From positions 30,917,502 to 30,981,501 of the forward strand of contig NC_059477.1 of the NCBI RefSeq assembly GCF_018139145.2: 64,000 nucleotides of DNA, given 5' to 3'. Under the pieces are notes generated by a model, which was not told where the DNA came from, searched no databases, and worked only from the letters and a program-made list of their open reading frames with translations. Below are positions 50,962 to 62,747 of the stretch, in pieces. Every line of letters starts with the position of its first letter. Position 1 is the stretch's first letter. The position numbers were made by a program, and so were the translations under genes. Source of the stretch: Gymnogyps californianus (taxonomy: Eukaryota > Chordata > Aves > Accipitriformes > Cathartidae).

Positions 50962-52130
50962 GAGCTGATCCTACTACCATACAGGAAATCTCACCTTTCA
51001 GCCTCAAAATGCAACTCCTGCAAAAGGAGGGCTACCAGGGCCAGAATCACAGACGTGAAGCAAAAAGCATCCCTGCACCAGACTGCCTAGTCTAGTGGGC
51101 TGGTCCTCCAAAAACAGGTGCACTTAATGCTAAGAACACACTGGAAGGTTAAAAAAAACCTATGTATTTTTATTACTATATATCAGGTATTTTTCAGTTT
51201 TATTTTTAAGGATGAGATTGTTAAATTGTTCATCTGTCATTCATATATTCTTCCCTCTCCCCTTAACTTCTGAATTCTTTAACCAATCTTAGCAAACTTC
51301 AACCTAACGTGGTAGAGAAAACAAAGATCTCAAAGATATTATGCTCTTGCAAATATAGTAACCAAGCAAACGAGGTTCCATTAAAAGACAGACTTCAGCA
51401 TGAGGAAAACCACAGCATTAGACACCAGCAAATCTACATAGAAAAAGTCAAAGGAAATGAAGCTTCATAAAACTTTTCTGTTTACAAAATTACTTAATTA
51501 AAACTAGACAAAGTCAGAGGCAACTAGACCCCACTGCCAGTGGGATTGTCAGTAAGTGATTTTTCATGCTGAAGTTCAAAGGGTGAGACAAGAACAGCTT
51601 TCAAGACAACTTCAAGGAGTATCCCACAAAGAAGACAGGGAAGAGTGTGCAGACTTTTAGCTGAGAAGCTAACAGGCTGGTGTTGGTGAGGCAACCCTGG
51701 AGGCTGATGAGTATTTCTTTCAGCATCAAGAGGACAACAGAACTCCACTGAGCTATTTAGAGACTAGCAAAAAATCAAGATGCCTGTAAACCCACCACTG
51801 CAACTAACCTCCAGTTCAGACAACGATCCTCAGGCAGGAGCTACCATGTCAGGGAAAATGAGGATTCTGCCCTACTCACCCTGCTACCTACTAAACACAA
51901 GGGGAGCTGGATCACACATGCATATGACCGACTGCTAATTCTAATCCAGAGGTAACAGGCACATAACCCTCAGGCACAGCATGAACAGTCTCTATAAGTC
52001 ACTTCGGGATTTCTGAAGACCAAAACAAGTACACTTTTTAAAATATTTGTGTTCACTCACGGTGTTAGAGCAGTTTCAGGCACAGTATCATACCTGTTCT
52101 ACCATACAGACGAAGGACTGAAATGAGCTT

Positions 52131-52740
52131 TTCCTATCCCTGTGCATACTCCTGTTATTCTATACTGTATATAAACTATTCAAAATCATCACAAGATCTA
52201 CCCTAAAACCAAATAGATGTCTTGTCCTTATCTATTCCTCTCCAAGAGTTTTCCAATGTTCTTGCTGCAGACAACTTTCATCTCACATCCAGCCTAAATT
52301 TACTCACAGCCAGTTTATACCCATTCGTTCTTGTGCTAACCTTGCCCTTTAGATCTAATAGTTCTTTCCCCTCCCTGGTGTTCACTCTTCTGATGTATTT
52401 ATAGACAGCAGACAGCAGTCATATTCCCTCTCAGCCTTCATACTGTAAACTAAACAAGCCAAACTTTTAGTCTCCTCTGGTTAGGCTGGCTCTCCAATCC
52501 CCTAAACACCACACTAGCGCTTCCCTGCACCTGTTCCAGCTTGAATTCCTTCCTTACAGACGGGCGACTAGAACTGTACAATACGTGCCACAGAAGGTCC
52601 CAACAAGGCACTGTACAATAGCATTAGTACACCCTTATCCCCACGGAAATAAATCCCCAATAATCTACCTTTTCCACCAATGCATCAGCTGTGACCCTCA
52701 GCCTGCAGTCAAGCAATACACCCAATGTTTCCCAAGAGCC
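52131..52740 (-). repeat. Long, old CR1-type LINE fragment
   Basis: The plus strand reads as a degraded reverse complement of internal CR1 sequence: 'cctaaatttactcac...ttgtgctaacc', 'ctcctctggttaggctggctctcc', 'cctgttccagcttgaattcc', then 'gactagaactgtacaatacgtgccacagaaggtcccaacaaggcactgtacaatag'. The last segment corresponds to the familiar 'agaactgcacacagtactccaggtgaggtctcaccagggc' block of this family. It is old, and no reading frame survives. Confidence 0.5.
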
Positions 52741-55700
52741 AGAGAACTGTGTTAGACCTCTCAATAAACCCTAGTGACAAGCACTAAAGTGCTGCAACTG
52801 AAACACTACACCAGCATTAAAGGAATAGCTTTACTCTCTCAATTTAGTAACCACAACGGTTCAGTCTGTTGTGCGTTGACCAGACGTCCCAGACGAGAGC
52901 CTGTTTGGCCTTGCCAATGCTGAGGCAGCCACACTACCAAGCACCCAAGAGAAAATGGCTCTAAAAAAAAAGCCATAAACAATACTCTTGCCCTGAGGCA
53001 GTCCCAGCACTAAAATCCTATAGGAATGTAATATAAATTTGGTCAGAAAGCAAAATCAGGGGCTCAAATCTCTACAAGCCAGAAGGATATACAAGGGAGA
53101 CATTTACTTTGTATCCCATTTTTCTACTCATCTCCACCATCCGCTACTGGCCACCAAGAGACACGATACCAAGTTAGACAGACCTTGCGTGTGCCACTAC
53201 GGAAACAAACTTCTGTCCTATTTAATTCAACATTGGGTCTCCGCTCATCACGCTCCCTTGGGATCCTGCAGGTTCTCATTATTTATATTTGATTTCGTAA
53301 TACCTTGGTAAACAACTGAAAGATACTGTTGTCTGGTACACTCAGGCTCACAAACTTTTTGTTTTATGCAACCAGTAGCACATCCACATTGCATATAAAA
53401 CAACCAGAAAGTATTACTACTCCACTACACTTCTTCCCACCCCAGCTGGAAAAAGGACAACCCTTCCTGCTACAACCAGTCATTATTACCTTTTAAGTGT
53501 TAAGAAAAAGCCACAGAAAAACTCTAAATGCCGACTTGCTACAGCAGTTAATTTTTTTCCTGTCCTGAATACAACGGACTGAAGCTAGCATTAAATTTGA
53601 TCTAGCCCAGCTGCTACAAATCTCCTAGTCTGCATTGCACCCTCTATGGCACTCCTCATACTGCTGACACCAGACAGGTAAAAGCTGCATCATAATCCGA
53701 TCAAATCACCACACAGAGCAGTAAGTGTTGGAAAGGCAGGCCCAGCTACAAGAGCCAGAGAAAAAACAACTGATCAGCTGGACTGGGAATGAACATCAGT
53801 GCCTACAGGAAACTGGACATCCCGGAGCCAAAACTCTGCTCTTTCAGAAGTTTAAGGCAGAAAAACCCACCTATTAGGAGCATGCCAGCACAGGAGCCTA
53901 AAAATCAAGGACTAGGCACACTCTGCAAATGCAGTTCAAGCCCAATGAGTCTTTAGCCCTTCCTAAGATAGCTCTCCTTCCCATGAGAGGAGTTGTCAGA
54001 AGCAGTTTTTGCCATGGTATCTTTTGCACTATGGGCATGTGCAAGGTATAGGCTCTACTTGCTAATCCAGATCTCAAGATCACTCTTCCTCCATAGTTCA
54101 TTTCTCATATCTTTTGGGCACCAAAACTAATTCATTTTTATTAGCAATTACAGCTTCATGGTAAAGAGGTTTTCAGGGATGAAACTGCTAAATAAATGTA
54201 TATATTACTGATCCTCATGTACCCCTAGCATCCCAATACTCACCAGCTAACAGCAGCTGCTTGGAAACCCTTTACAAGTCTCTCTTTCTTCTGCAGATGG
54301 TGAAGTCTTGTTTCCCATGTGCATTAAATACTCAACAAAACACACTTACCAAATTATCATATCAACCCATAACCATGCATGATAATTATTTCTTAAATCG
54401 GGATTTCTTCCACCGAATTTCAACCAAAATAAACATGGTATAGAGAACAAATGTATGCTTACAGTGAACAACCATTCATCAGCTTAAGTAACTCTAATGG
54501 ATGCCACTTTAAACTAAGCCTGCACCATCTGTTCTACCCCTCAATTAGCAAAGCCAAAAAAAATTATTCAATACACAGTTTAAGAAAGCCAGCTAATTTA
54601 TGTATGTAAGTTTTATTTCTCTTCAGCCCAGTGAAGCATGCTCTTGTAAAGCTTGATATTCAGAAACAGATCAGAATGGAAGGCTGCCTTCTCTAACACT
54701 ATTAGGAGTTTTGTCAGGGGAAATAAAATTTCCCTGCAATATTTCACCATATAAAAAAAATTCTCTAACATCTCACCATACATTTTACTTTAAAGAGTGT
54801 GATGTCTCTGTAAGTAACAAAATCAGCTAGGAGCTAAACAAATCAAATCTGAAGTCCTGCATACATGAACACAAACGAAGCTCACAACACAGCCCTGCAC
54901 AGCTTTCACCCTGACAGACTGGGTCTACCAGCACAGCCGTTGCTTGTTCAGCCAGGAGACCTTCACAAGTGGAAGTGTCCTCTCAGCCACCAGGGCCTGT
55001 TAACCATGTCAGTTCCTAAAGCCCCTTTCACAGGCAAAGCCCAGTCCTGCGAGCTGCTGGGCACAGAACCTCACACAGATCAAGCTTCACTGGGGCAAAG
55101 GGATCATCCCATGCAAGGGTGAGATATTCTCCTTGGCAAGCATAGCCTGTGCAGTGAGAGTAGTGCAGCATCAAAAAAAATCATTACTTGCCAAAGCGCA
55201 GGAAAACACCAAAAAGTTTCATCCAGCTCCTTACTGCAGTTCCCCCACCCAGTTTCACTTCAAACTGGCCTCTCCTACCACTCCGCAATATGAGAAAATG
55301 AGTAGAACCTCTCTTCAATTTGATGGACCCTGACCTGCTTGAAGGCTCTGTCACCACCAAATCTCTAAGCTGAGTTCAGCCTTGGGTGTTGCTATTCAAA
55401 AACAAACCAGAAATACCAAGGGCTACTTGCAGTGTAAACCTCAACTCCAACAGCACAGGCCACATCACAGGGAAGAGAAAGGTGCAAGAAACCTCATCCC
55501 CATTGCTAGATGGGGCAACCATACAATACTCACCTGTTGTGGAGAAGCAGGCAAGAGAAGGTCACTGCCAAACACCCTGAGTTCACCTCTGGGAATATCA
55601 GGCCAGTGGAAAACTACTTTAAGATCCTGGACATATTCCTTTACGCTACAACTAAAAATGAAACATCATTGGCACATCATAGTCTGGGTACTGAGAAAGG

Positions 55701-58700
55701 CACATCGGCCACAGATGAGTCAGGAGACCCTGCATACTTAACAACAGCATTACTAAATACTGCCACAAGCAGCTCAAAGTGAGATTGTTCACCAAGGAAT
55801 TACTGACGATTTCAGCTCTCTCCCCTTGCTATAGGATTGTGAAGCTGAGAGGACATGCTGAAGCCCCTGACACTGCTGCATTGTTTTGCTTCATGTCTCA
55901 AGACAGACAGCTCAGTGCAGGCCTTAGTTATTGTTCAGGGACTCAAAGCTCTGCAAAATAACTCCCTCTTTTTTTGCTTAGCAGGGGAAGAAATGGAGCC
56001 AAGCAGAACCACCATCCGAAACAGCCCAGACCAAACAAAGCATGTGAAGAAACGGAACAGAGGCAGGGTCCCTCTTTGGTCTGCAGCATCCTGCAATACC
56101 CTCCCCAGCCCAGCCTCGCTAGTATACCCCACAACTCCTAGTGCCCATGCAAACACAGGCTGTCTGCTCTAAGTAACTGAGCTCCAGAGAAGAGTAAGAG
56201 CTCTCAGAGAATTCATCTTTTCCCTCTGTACCATTCATCTGCCTTCCACCTACCTATAAGAACCACTGGGAAAATGCAGGCCAGGCAATGCCTGTTGGGT
56301 ACAGTTCAAGCACAATCCTGACAGGCATAGGTACGCAAATGGCCTTGCACTGGACCTCAGTGCCTTGCTTCATATAACAACCCTCATGTTTCCTTGACTT
56401 GAAAAGCATCCTGAACTATCCAAGTGCTTTCTGCACCTAAGGCAGCTGCCTGTTACGAAGCAGGGATCAGTGAACAGGTCACAAGGCCATTTGTTAGAAG
56501 AGTTTCAGAGTGCTGAGTGCTATCAGAAGCGTGTTAGGTCTCACTGTTTCACACACGGTGCTTTTACAGACTTGGACAGCACCAAGGAAAGAGAAGCACC
56601 TCTTCCCCCTCCATCACTGCTTTTTTGCTGCATCACTTGAAAGAGAAGATTGCATTGTCTCCAGTCGCGGTGCTGAGGTCAAGGACTTCGCAAAATAGTG
56701 TCAGGTTAAAATAGAAACAATGTACAAAAAACCACCAAAGCCTAAAAATGTCAATGATGGTCATGACTTACATAGCTCAGACTTGTATGCCAATAAGGGA
56801 GACAGCTTGAGCCCTCCCTGTAAAGGCATAGTAATTTCATCATCAGTTGATGCTCCTCTTAATCCAAACTGAACTGGATTGCCTCAGAAATGTCACTTCT
56901 CTGGTTCGCTGATGTTTCCTCAGTGATAACATATAAGCACAAGTGTTTAGTTAGAAGAGTTCTTAGACAGGCAGGAGCCATGAATCAACTGGATGCTGTC
57001 CCAAGATAATGGGTGTTATCCAAACCCAGTCTAATTCTGAGAGCACACACTTTACCACTGAAGTGTTAGGAAATTTCAGATCATGCAGATGATCTCAATC
57101 TTTGTTTTAAGCTGATATTTTTTCAAATGAAGGGAGTGAGGTGAGCAGAGAAACAGACTGCAAATACAATGGCTTTTTCAACCCTGACCAAACGACTGCA
57201 GTTTAGCTCTCCAGATGGCTATTCTAGGGCAGTGATGCTTGGCCTTTCACTCTCAAGGTTGTTACACTAATCCATGAACTGGATCAGATGACACCAGCTA
57301 CCTTATTTTCTCTCACACCAGACAGAGCTGAGCTTCCAAATCCTCACCCCACAAGCAGTCAAGAAGAAAGGTGACAATAATGCAGATGCAGTCAGTAAAA
57401 CAAAAGGAAGAGATTGGTATATGATGATGCACTAAGCCTTCGCTGGATACTGAAGCAGACCTCACTACATCGCCAACCTCCAGGTAGTCGGCCTGCCCCA
57501 CTCAAAGGTTTCACATCCTCTATTATGCTCATTCACTGAGAAAACACCCTCCAGACATCCAAAACGTGTCTCTGTTATGCTTACCAGAACTTATTAAACA
57601 CAGCAAATGCTATCTATAGAACATGCACGTTAATGAACAGCCAGCTCAGCAGCATGAGTTCTGGAACAGAGTCACTGCAGTACAGAAGTGCCACCAGTTT
57701 GTTTCTGGAGAATGAATACCACAGTGAACATTGTAAGTGTGCAGTTCAACAGACTAACGACTGAGAAAGGGGGGTGGAGGAGAGAGAGAACAAGTTATCC
57801 TAAAAGAAATTCTGCAAGCTAAGTGTGATGCTAGAATTGCAAAGTACTGCATAGCTCTGTGATCCACATTACTTCATAAAATCCATGCAAACAGCACATT
57901 TTTAACAATTTCCAAGTTTACTGTGCTTGGGTTACCTTTCCACTGAGACTCATGGAAGTCTGTAAGAGAAAGCCAGTTAGCAAAAAAAGGGGGAATAAGA
58001 ACACGCAATGATCTCAGAAAATTATATGTACACTGCTTGTTCATGACAGCAAACTAAGATTTCTTCATGTGCTCTGCCAGAATGGATCCTCTATTGAGAC
58101 TGTATTGGCTTTGGTGATTTGTTGGTTGGTTGGGGTTTTTTTGTTCTTACATGCCAAACAGCTTCTACCACAGCTGCTTGTTGACAAAAATGAAGAGAAA
58201 AAAAATGCAGCTGTGCAGAACACATTGACCAATACACTGCAATCTCACAACCACTTCTCAACCAAAATTTCTGTTAAAACAGTTCAAATTAATCTGAGCA
58301 TGTTGAGCTCCAGAGCATTTGCAACCTATATGGCTAGTCTCTCCTTCACTTCTACAGGAAAGAATTCCAGTACAACTCTCAGTTAATTATCTTCAGGCTC
58401 AGCTCTGTAGGAACTTTAAATCTCAGATTTTTCTGGACTTATCAGAAAGGAACAAAGTCTCGTATTACATCCCATACAACAGCTTAAGTACCCTATTAGA
58501 CTTGTCAGAGTGCCTCATGAAGGGACCAGGACAGAAGTTTACCAAGCCACAGCTGAGAACCCCTCCCCACTCCCGAAGCACATGGGAGCGGTAGGACTTC
58601 CTCACTAAGGCCTGTATGGAGATGAAGCAACATGACAGGGATAACAAAGCAGTGAAGTTCCACGACCTACCAACTCATTGCAACACTGTCAAATTCAACA

Positions 58701-59196
58701 GAACATATATACACACACGCAACCTTTCCTGAGGTAAGTGCAGTAGATCAATTGTACTTCAGTTGCCCACAGAAAACAGGAAAGAGTGTCTTGCAAGATT
58801 TAATGACAGTGAAAAATACTGCTGTTTATACATGCTTTTCGCAGTTTTATAAACTTTTTTAATATGGCAGGAAATCATCAACATTGCTAACTACTGGGAT
58901 GATCAAAGCATGCCACCAGCTAACGAGGTACACAAAGAAACCAGGATATCACAAAGTATGAAAATCAAATGTAAATCCATTTATTAAAACCCCATTTACT
59001 GAATTCTTACTGCCTTGAGTCCTCAATATCATATCGGCTATCAAACACCAAGAAATGGGACAAGAATGGTTGATTCAACACAATTATCAGCTTACAGAAC
59101 AGTATATTAGAAAGTCTACTATATAACTTTCACTTACATCAATTAGCACTTGACATTGAAACTGACTGTAATCACATTCCATCTGACAAGTCTTAC

Positions 59197-59391
59197 CTTA
59201 TAATTGCTGGAATTTACCCAAGAAGTGGCCAGTCCATCAACCATTTTATCCAGCATAGTCTGATCATGTTCAAGATCAGCTGACTTCTGTTTATCTGAGA
59301 AGTAATCTATCAATTCCTGGCCAACCTGAAGTCTCTTTCCAACATCCTTCTGCAGCACCTGCGCTAAGCAGTACTCCATACTGGGCTCCAT
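59197..59391 (-). CDS. CLASP1: CLASP1 coding exon 1 (start codon, residues 1-65)
   Basis: This exon encodes the first 65 residues, from MEPSMEYCLAQ to SSNYK, the start of the TOG1 HEAT-repeat array. The start is firm. An in-frame TAA lies three codons upstream at 59400-59398, and the ATG has a strong context with A at -3 and G at +4. The N-terminal MEP is the expected CLASP start. The exon ends AATTATAAG followed by donor GTAAGA, in phase 0, and joins the exon at 21571 after a 37.6-kb intron. Compared with my memory of human CLASP1 only a few positions differ, mostly in the first eight residues. The sequence QKDVGKRLQVGQELIDYF separates it from CLASP2. Confidence 0.95.
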
Positions 59392-59671
59392 AGTGTCTTA
59401 GAAATACAGCACCAGCAAGAAAGCTAGAGGGCAGTAGGTTCGAAAAATCCCTCTATAAACGTACGCAGGAGGTCGCCTCTTTGTTCGATGAAGGTTACTG
59501 AGGGTCTGGGTTTCAAAGATGCAATTCTGAGAATGGCAACAATGCACCATGTGTGTGTGAACAGCAGCTGGCAGGATATTAAAAGTCCAATTTAAATAAC
59601 TAGTAATAGACAAAGCAACGAGCAGTGCTGTACTGTTGAGTCTGCAATAATTCCCAATTCAGCAGTCCATT
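59392..59671 (-). other. CLASP1: CLASP1 5' UTR part of the first coding exon
   Basis: On the minus strand a long pyrimidine tract ending TTTCAG sits just 5' of position 59671, which makes this the best splice acceptor upstream of the start codon. If it is used, 280 nt of this exon are untranslated and a separate non-coding first exon lies further 5'. Two other AGs after pyrimidines, one near 59570 and one near 59520, are possible alternatives. The leader contains upstream ATGs: a four-codon frame (M-D-C-stop) at 59670-59659 and a 71-codon frame at 59613-59398. No CpG-rich promoter is visible between here and the right edge. Confidence 0.55.
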
Positions 59672-60377
59672 CTGAAAGAAATGAAAAAGAACAGTATTAT
59701 AGGTTAAATTAAGACTGGAGCAAAAAAAGATCGAAAGCATGTCACAAAATAGGTTATTCATATACAGCTGCGAAGCTGTGATAAGCTGGATACGAGCGGC
59801 ATTGTTCTATTTTAAGGAATCAGACAAGGTAGGTCAGGACAAAAACCTTTGGTTATTCTTTACAACAGCAGTTACCCATCAGTTCCCTAGAAGTTTTACT
59901 GACAGACAGTAAATCTGGGGCTTAAGTAACAGCTGATTAGTAATCAATATTATTTCAACTACCACCATGACCATCCACCCACAAAGGTGGAGACAAAATC
60001 CTTAAGCAGGTCACCAGGAAAACACATCTGCTTTAAGAAGTGAAAGCAGGAAGAGGTCTGGATCCTGTTTTGACTGTTGGCCTTCAGCAATCAATGCCAT
60101 CAGCTGGTCGGCGAGATATAGCACTAACACTGGGCTCCCAGAATGTAAAACGAGCAGTTTTCAAAAACTAGGTGCTCAAGCTGTTTCCAGGCTGAATTCT
60201 GTTACATCCCAACTACACATGTCCAGGAAACAGCACTGGCACAGTCTAAATGCAGTTCAACCAACAGTGTCCATGGTGTCCCGAGAACCAAGGCCATACA
60301 CAAGAAAGGCCAGGCCAAACTTTGCTGCCACTCAGAGGCACAGCATCATCTCTGAAGTAAGCTTTTGGCTCATGTGT

Positions 60378-60401
60378 AAAAAAAAAAAAAAAAAAAAAAA
60401 A
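60378..60401. repeat. A24 homopolymer
   Basis: This is an uninterrupted run of 24 A. The upstream 150 bp show no SINE or processed-gene similarity that I recognise. Confidence 0.9.
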
Positions 60402-62727
60402 GGCTATATGTCTGGGGTTTGGTTATGTTCCTTAACCCTAGAAACTGTCCTGTCCAAGGACTTCATTAGGGACCCAGCTGCAGCTTTTTTTTTTTGTCCC
60501 TCCATCTCAGCCAAACAAATCCCTCCAGGCAGCCAGGGAACAGACCCCAGGCCTGTCCTCCATCCTCCCACAGACCAGGGCTCCCAGCATCACCATACTG
60601 ATTCCTGAAGCACTCTCTCATCACAGGTTAGCTCTTTTAGGAGGGGGTGATAAAAATCCAGAGTGTCTTTTTGTTTCCCATCTAATAATACCCAAAGCTA
60701 GAAATCTGCCCTACTTTTTCCACCAGCATGAGGAAAGCAGGTCAAGCTCAGAGCAAGGGAAGAGGCTGTGGAGCAGACACCTGGTTCAATAAACAACTGG
60801 AAGGAAGCTGGAGGCACAAGTTCACTAATTGGAAGCACTGGGGCAGCAAATCTAAATACCTTCTGTTTGAGCAAATAAGGCCTTCACTAAAGTCTTAATA
60901 AAACAAAGGGGATCTGACAGCAGATGAGATGCACACAAGAACCCTAGCCTGGAAACGAAAGCACACCTTGCACAGCAGACTATTTCAGTTCATTATCTCA
61001 CCGCCATCCTCCTTGGCCAGACTTACAAACTGTCACATCTTACCAACACCAAGCACAGCATCTAGATGCAGCACAGAGGCTTGTGGTCTTGAGCTTCCCT
61101 AACCCTACAAGTGTTGCCAGCCATGTCCCAGCTGCCCGCACTGGCTGCACTGCTTATTCATCAGGCAGGAGGAGTCACCAGAGAGCAGCAACCTCTGTAC
61201 CAGGCAGCCAGTTCAAATCCCCGCCGGCTGACAGCGATCAAAACTGGTTCTGTACATCCAGAGACTCACCTCAGCCAACTGCCTGGCAAATCCTACCATC
61301 AGCCAGAAGGGATTGTTTGTGCCTGCAGACTAAACTCCCTCCTCACCAGCAAAACCTCATCCCCCAGAGCAGCAAGGAAGCATTAGCTGCAACTGCACAC
61401 ACAGCACCTAGGGTTTTAAGTTAGTGCCACGACAGCTTACTGCTTGTGACCACTACCTGAACTGTCCAAAGAACATACCAAACTCTCACCATTTGGCCTC
61501 AAGTCACTTTAAGAGTGATTTGACTTCAAATTCTAAAATTGTCAACAACACCCCAATCAATACTCTTAGAGCAATGCCTTTTTTCTTCCTAAAAGAGACA
61601 TTGGTTCCAAACTAGAGGAAAGCCATGCCTTTTCTTACTGCTGAAGCTACAGTTTCTCACTTGTGTCAGTTTAGCACCAACTCAGAAAGCAGTGCTCTGA
61701 GCTTTCCCATCCTCAACCAAAATGGTTGACGACGTGGCTCCGACTACCCACGGCAGCACAGGCAAAAAAACCAGGGCCACTTCAAGCAATCGTAAAAGTG
61801 CAGCAGACGTTTTCCTCTGAGTCTCCCTGTCTGTACCTTTGAATATTGGCCCCTGCCCTACCCTCTAGCATGGGCTGGTCTTGCTCCTTGCTGCAGGCAC
61901 CCCGGTTATGCAAGACAGTATTACACACAGGGGTCTCAAAGCACCTAACAGAAGGGTTTTCACACAGTAGGGCAGCATTTCACTGGATACCTCGCTAGCA
62001 GAGAGCTACTGGAGAAGGGGCAAGTAAGTGGTATTTAGCAGCTACTATGTTCTAGCTGAAACGTTTCAAGTTAGCTGTGTGGTTTGCTTCTGGACTCCAG
62101 AAGCTGCCCACATGTTCAAAAGGGGACTCTTCTGTTAAACTGGATAGAACGCGATGAAGAAAGTCCCCTAATTGCTTTTAAAATGGAAATGTGGAACTTG
62201 CTTAAACTTGAAAATTCAGATTACAGGAGGGTGTGAATGACTGTTAGCTACCACAGAATAGCCATTTTTTATTAACTACACACACAGACAAGTCCCAACA
62301 CATCCAAGAAACCATTAGCTGGCCATACTGCCATGAGAAAGGAACATTCAAAGTTTCAAGTCTTTCTTCTATGTGGTTTTCATTTAAGAGTTTGTAAGTC
62401 TCTGCCTAGAAGCACAGAAACAATCTTTTAAGCAAACGAATATAAACAAATTTCTCTCAGAGCTCCTCATTTTTTAAACACATGAAGGAAGGCATAGGAT
62501 AAAAATTATGGTGCGCTATAGAACAGATTTGTGCCATAATCTTGAAGGACTGTAGTCTAGAGAAGATCCACTATACATTATGGCAACACCATCAAATGAA
62601 TACAGGGGAGAAAAGCCAGAAATACCTTTGAATCCTGGGGAAAACAGTCATAGTAAACCAAGAGGAAAGGCTCAAGCTGGCTTGTATCTACCAGCCAACA
62701 GGTGTTTAAATTGCACTTTTTTTAACT

Positions 62728-62747
62728 AAAAAAAAAAAAAAAAAAAA
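62728..62747. repeat. A20 homopolymer
   Basis: This is an uninterrupted run of 20 A just after a short T-run, giving a small T/A hairpin-like arrangement. No element body was recognised. Confidence 0.9.

Larger units (their letters stand above)
21572..59196 (-). other. CLASP1 first coding intron (37.6 kb)
   Basis: The intron runs from donor GTAAGA at 59196 to acceptor TTGCAG at 21572, both standard U2-type. Apart from the U4atac gene and its island, it holds CR1-type repeat fragments, homopolymer runs and non-repetitive sequence with no recognisable exons. The stretches 23071-35450, 35550-39680, 39861-45500, 45691-50900, 50962-52130 and 52741-59196 have open frames of at most about 150 codons. 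None has family resemblance or a splice context I can support. Confidence 0.85.
16175..59671 (-). other. CLASP1: CLASP1 gene, 5' coding portion (gene extends beyond both window edges)
   Basis: CLASP1 is a microtubule plus-end tracking protein that promotes rescue and suppresses catastrophe. It acts at plus ends, kinetochores, the Golgi and the cell cortex. Seven exons on the minus strand join into a 712-nt open frame that follows vertebrate CLASP1 almost residue for residue from the initiator to about residue 237, which is the TOG1 region. The paralogue CLASP2 is excluded because exon 1 reads QKDVGKRLQVGQELIDYF and later exons read KIVPHICNLLGDPNSQ; CLASP2 diverges in both places. Introns, in transcript order, are 37,625, 239, 492, 88, 2,947 and 1,114 bp. 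The next intron runs off the left edge after more than 16 kb. The TOG2 domain, the SxIP region and the C-terminal domain are not in this window. Confidence 0.95.

Noticed and set aside
16174..59196. A U12-type intron in CLASP1 near the U4atac gene
   Set aside because: I checked all seven donors (GTAAGA, GTAAGG, GTATGC, GTAAGT, GTAAGC, GTAAGT, GTGAGT). None fits the U12 donor pattern (A/G)TATCCTT, so there is no sign that U4atac regulates its host through minor splicing in this part.
16175..59391. Assignment to CLASP2 instead of CLASP1
   Set aside because: The exons carry CLASP1-specific residues throughout (QKDVGKRLQVGQELIDYF, YVWDRMLGG, KKGLPQSR), and the nested U4atac gene also marks the CLASP1 locus.
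60219..60401. Processed pseudogene or SINE ending in the A24 tract
   Set aside because: I see no recognisable body, internal Pol III promoter boxes or target-site duplication, so it is treated as a plain homopolymer.
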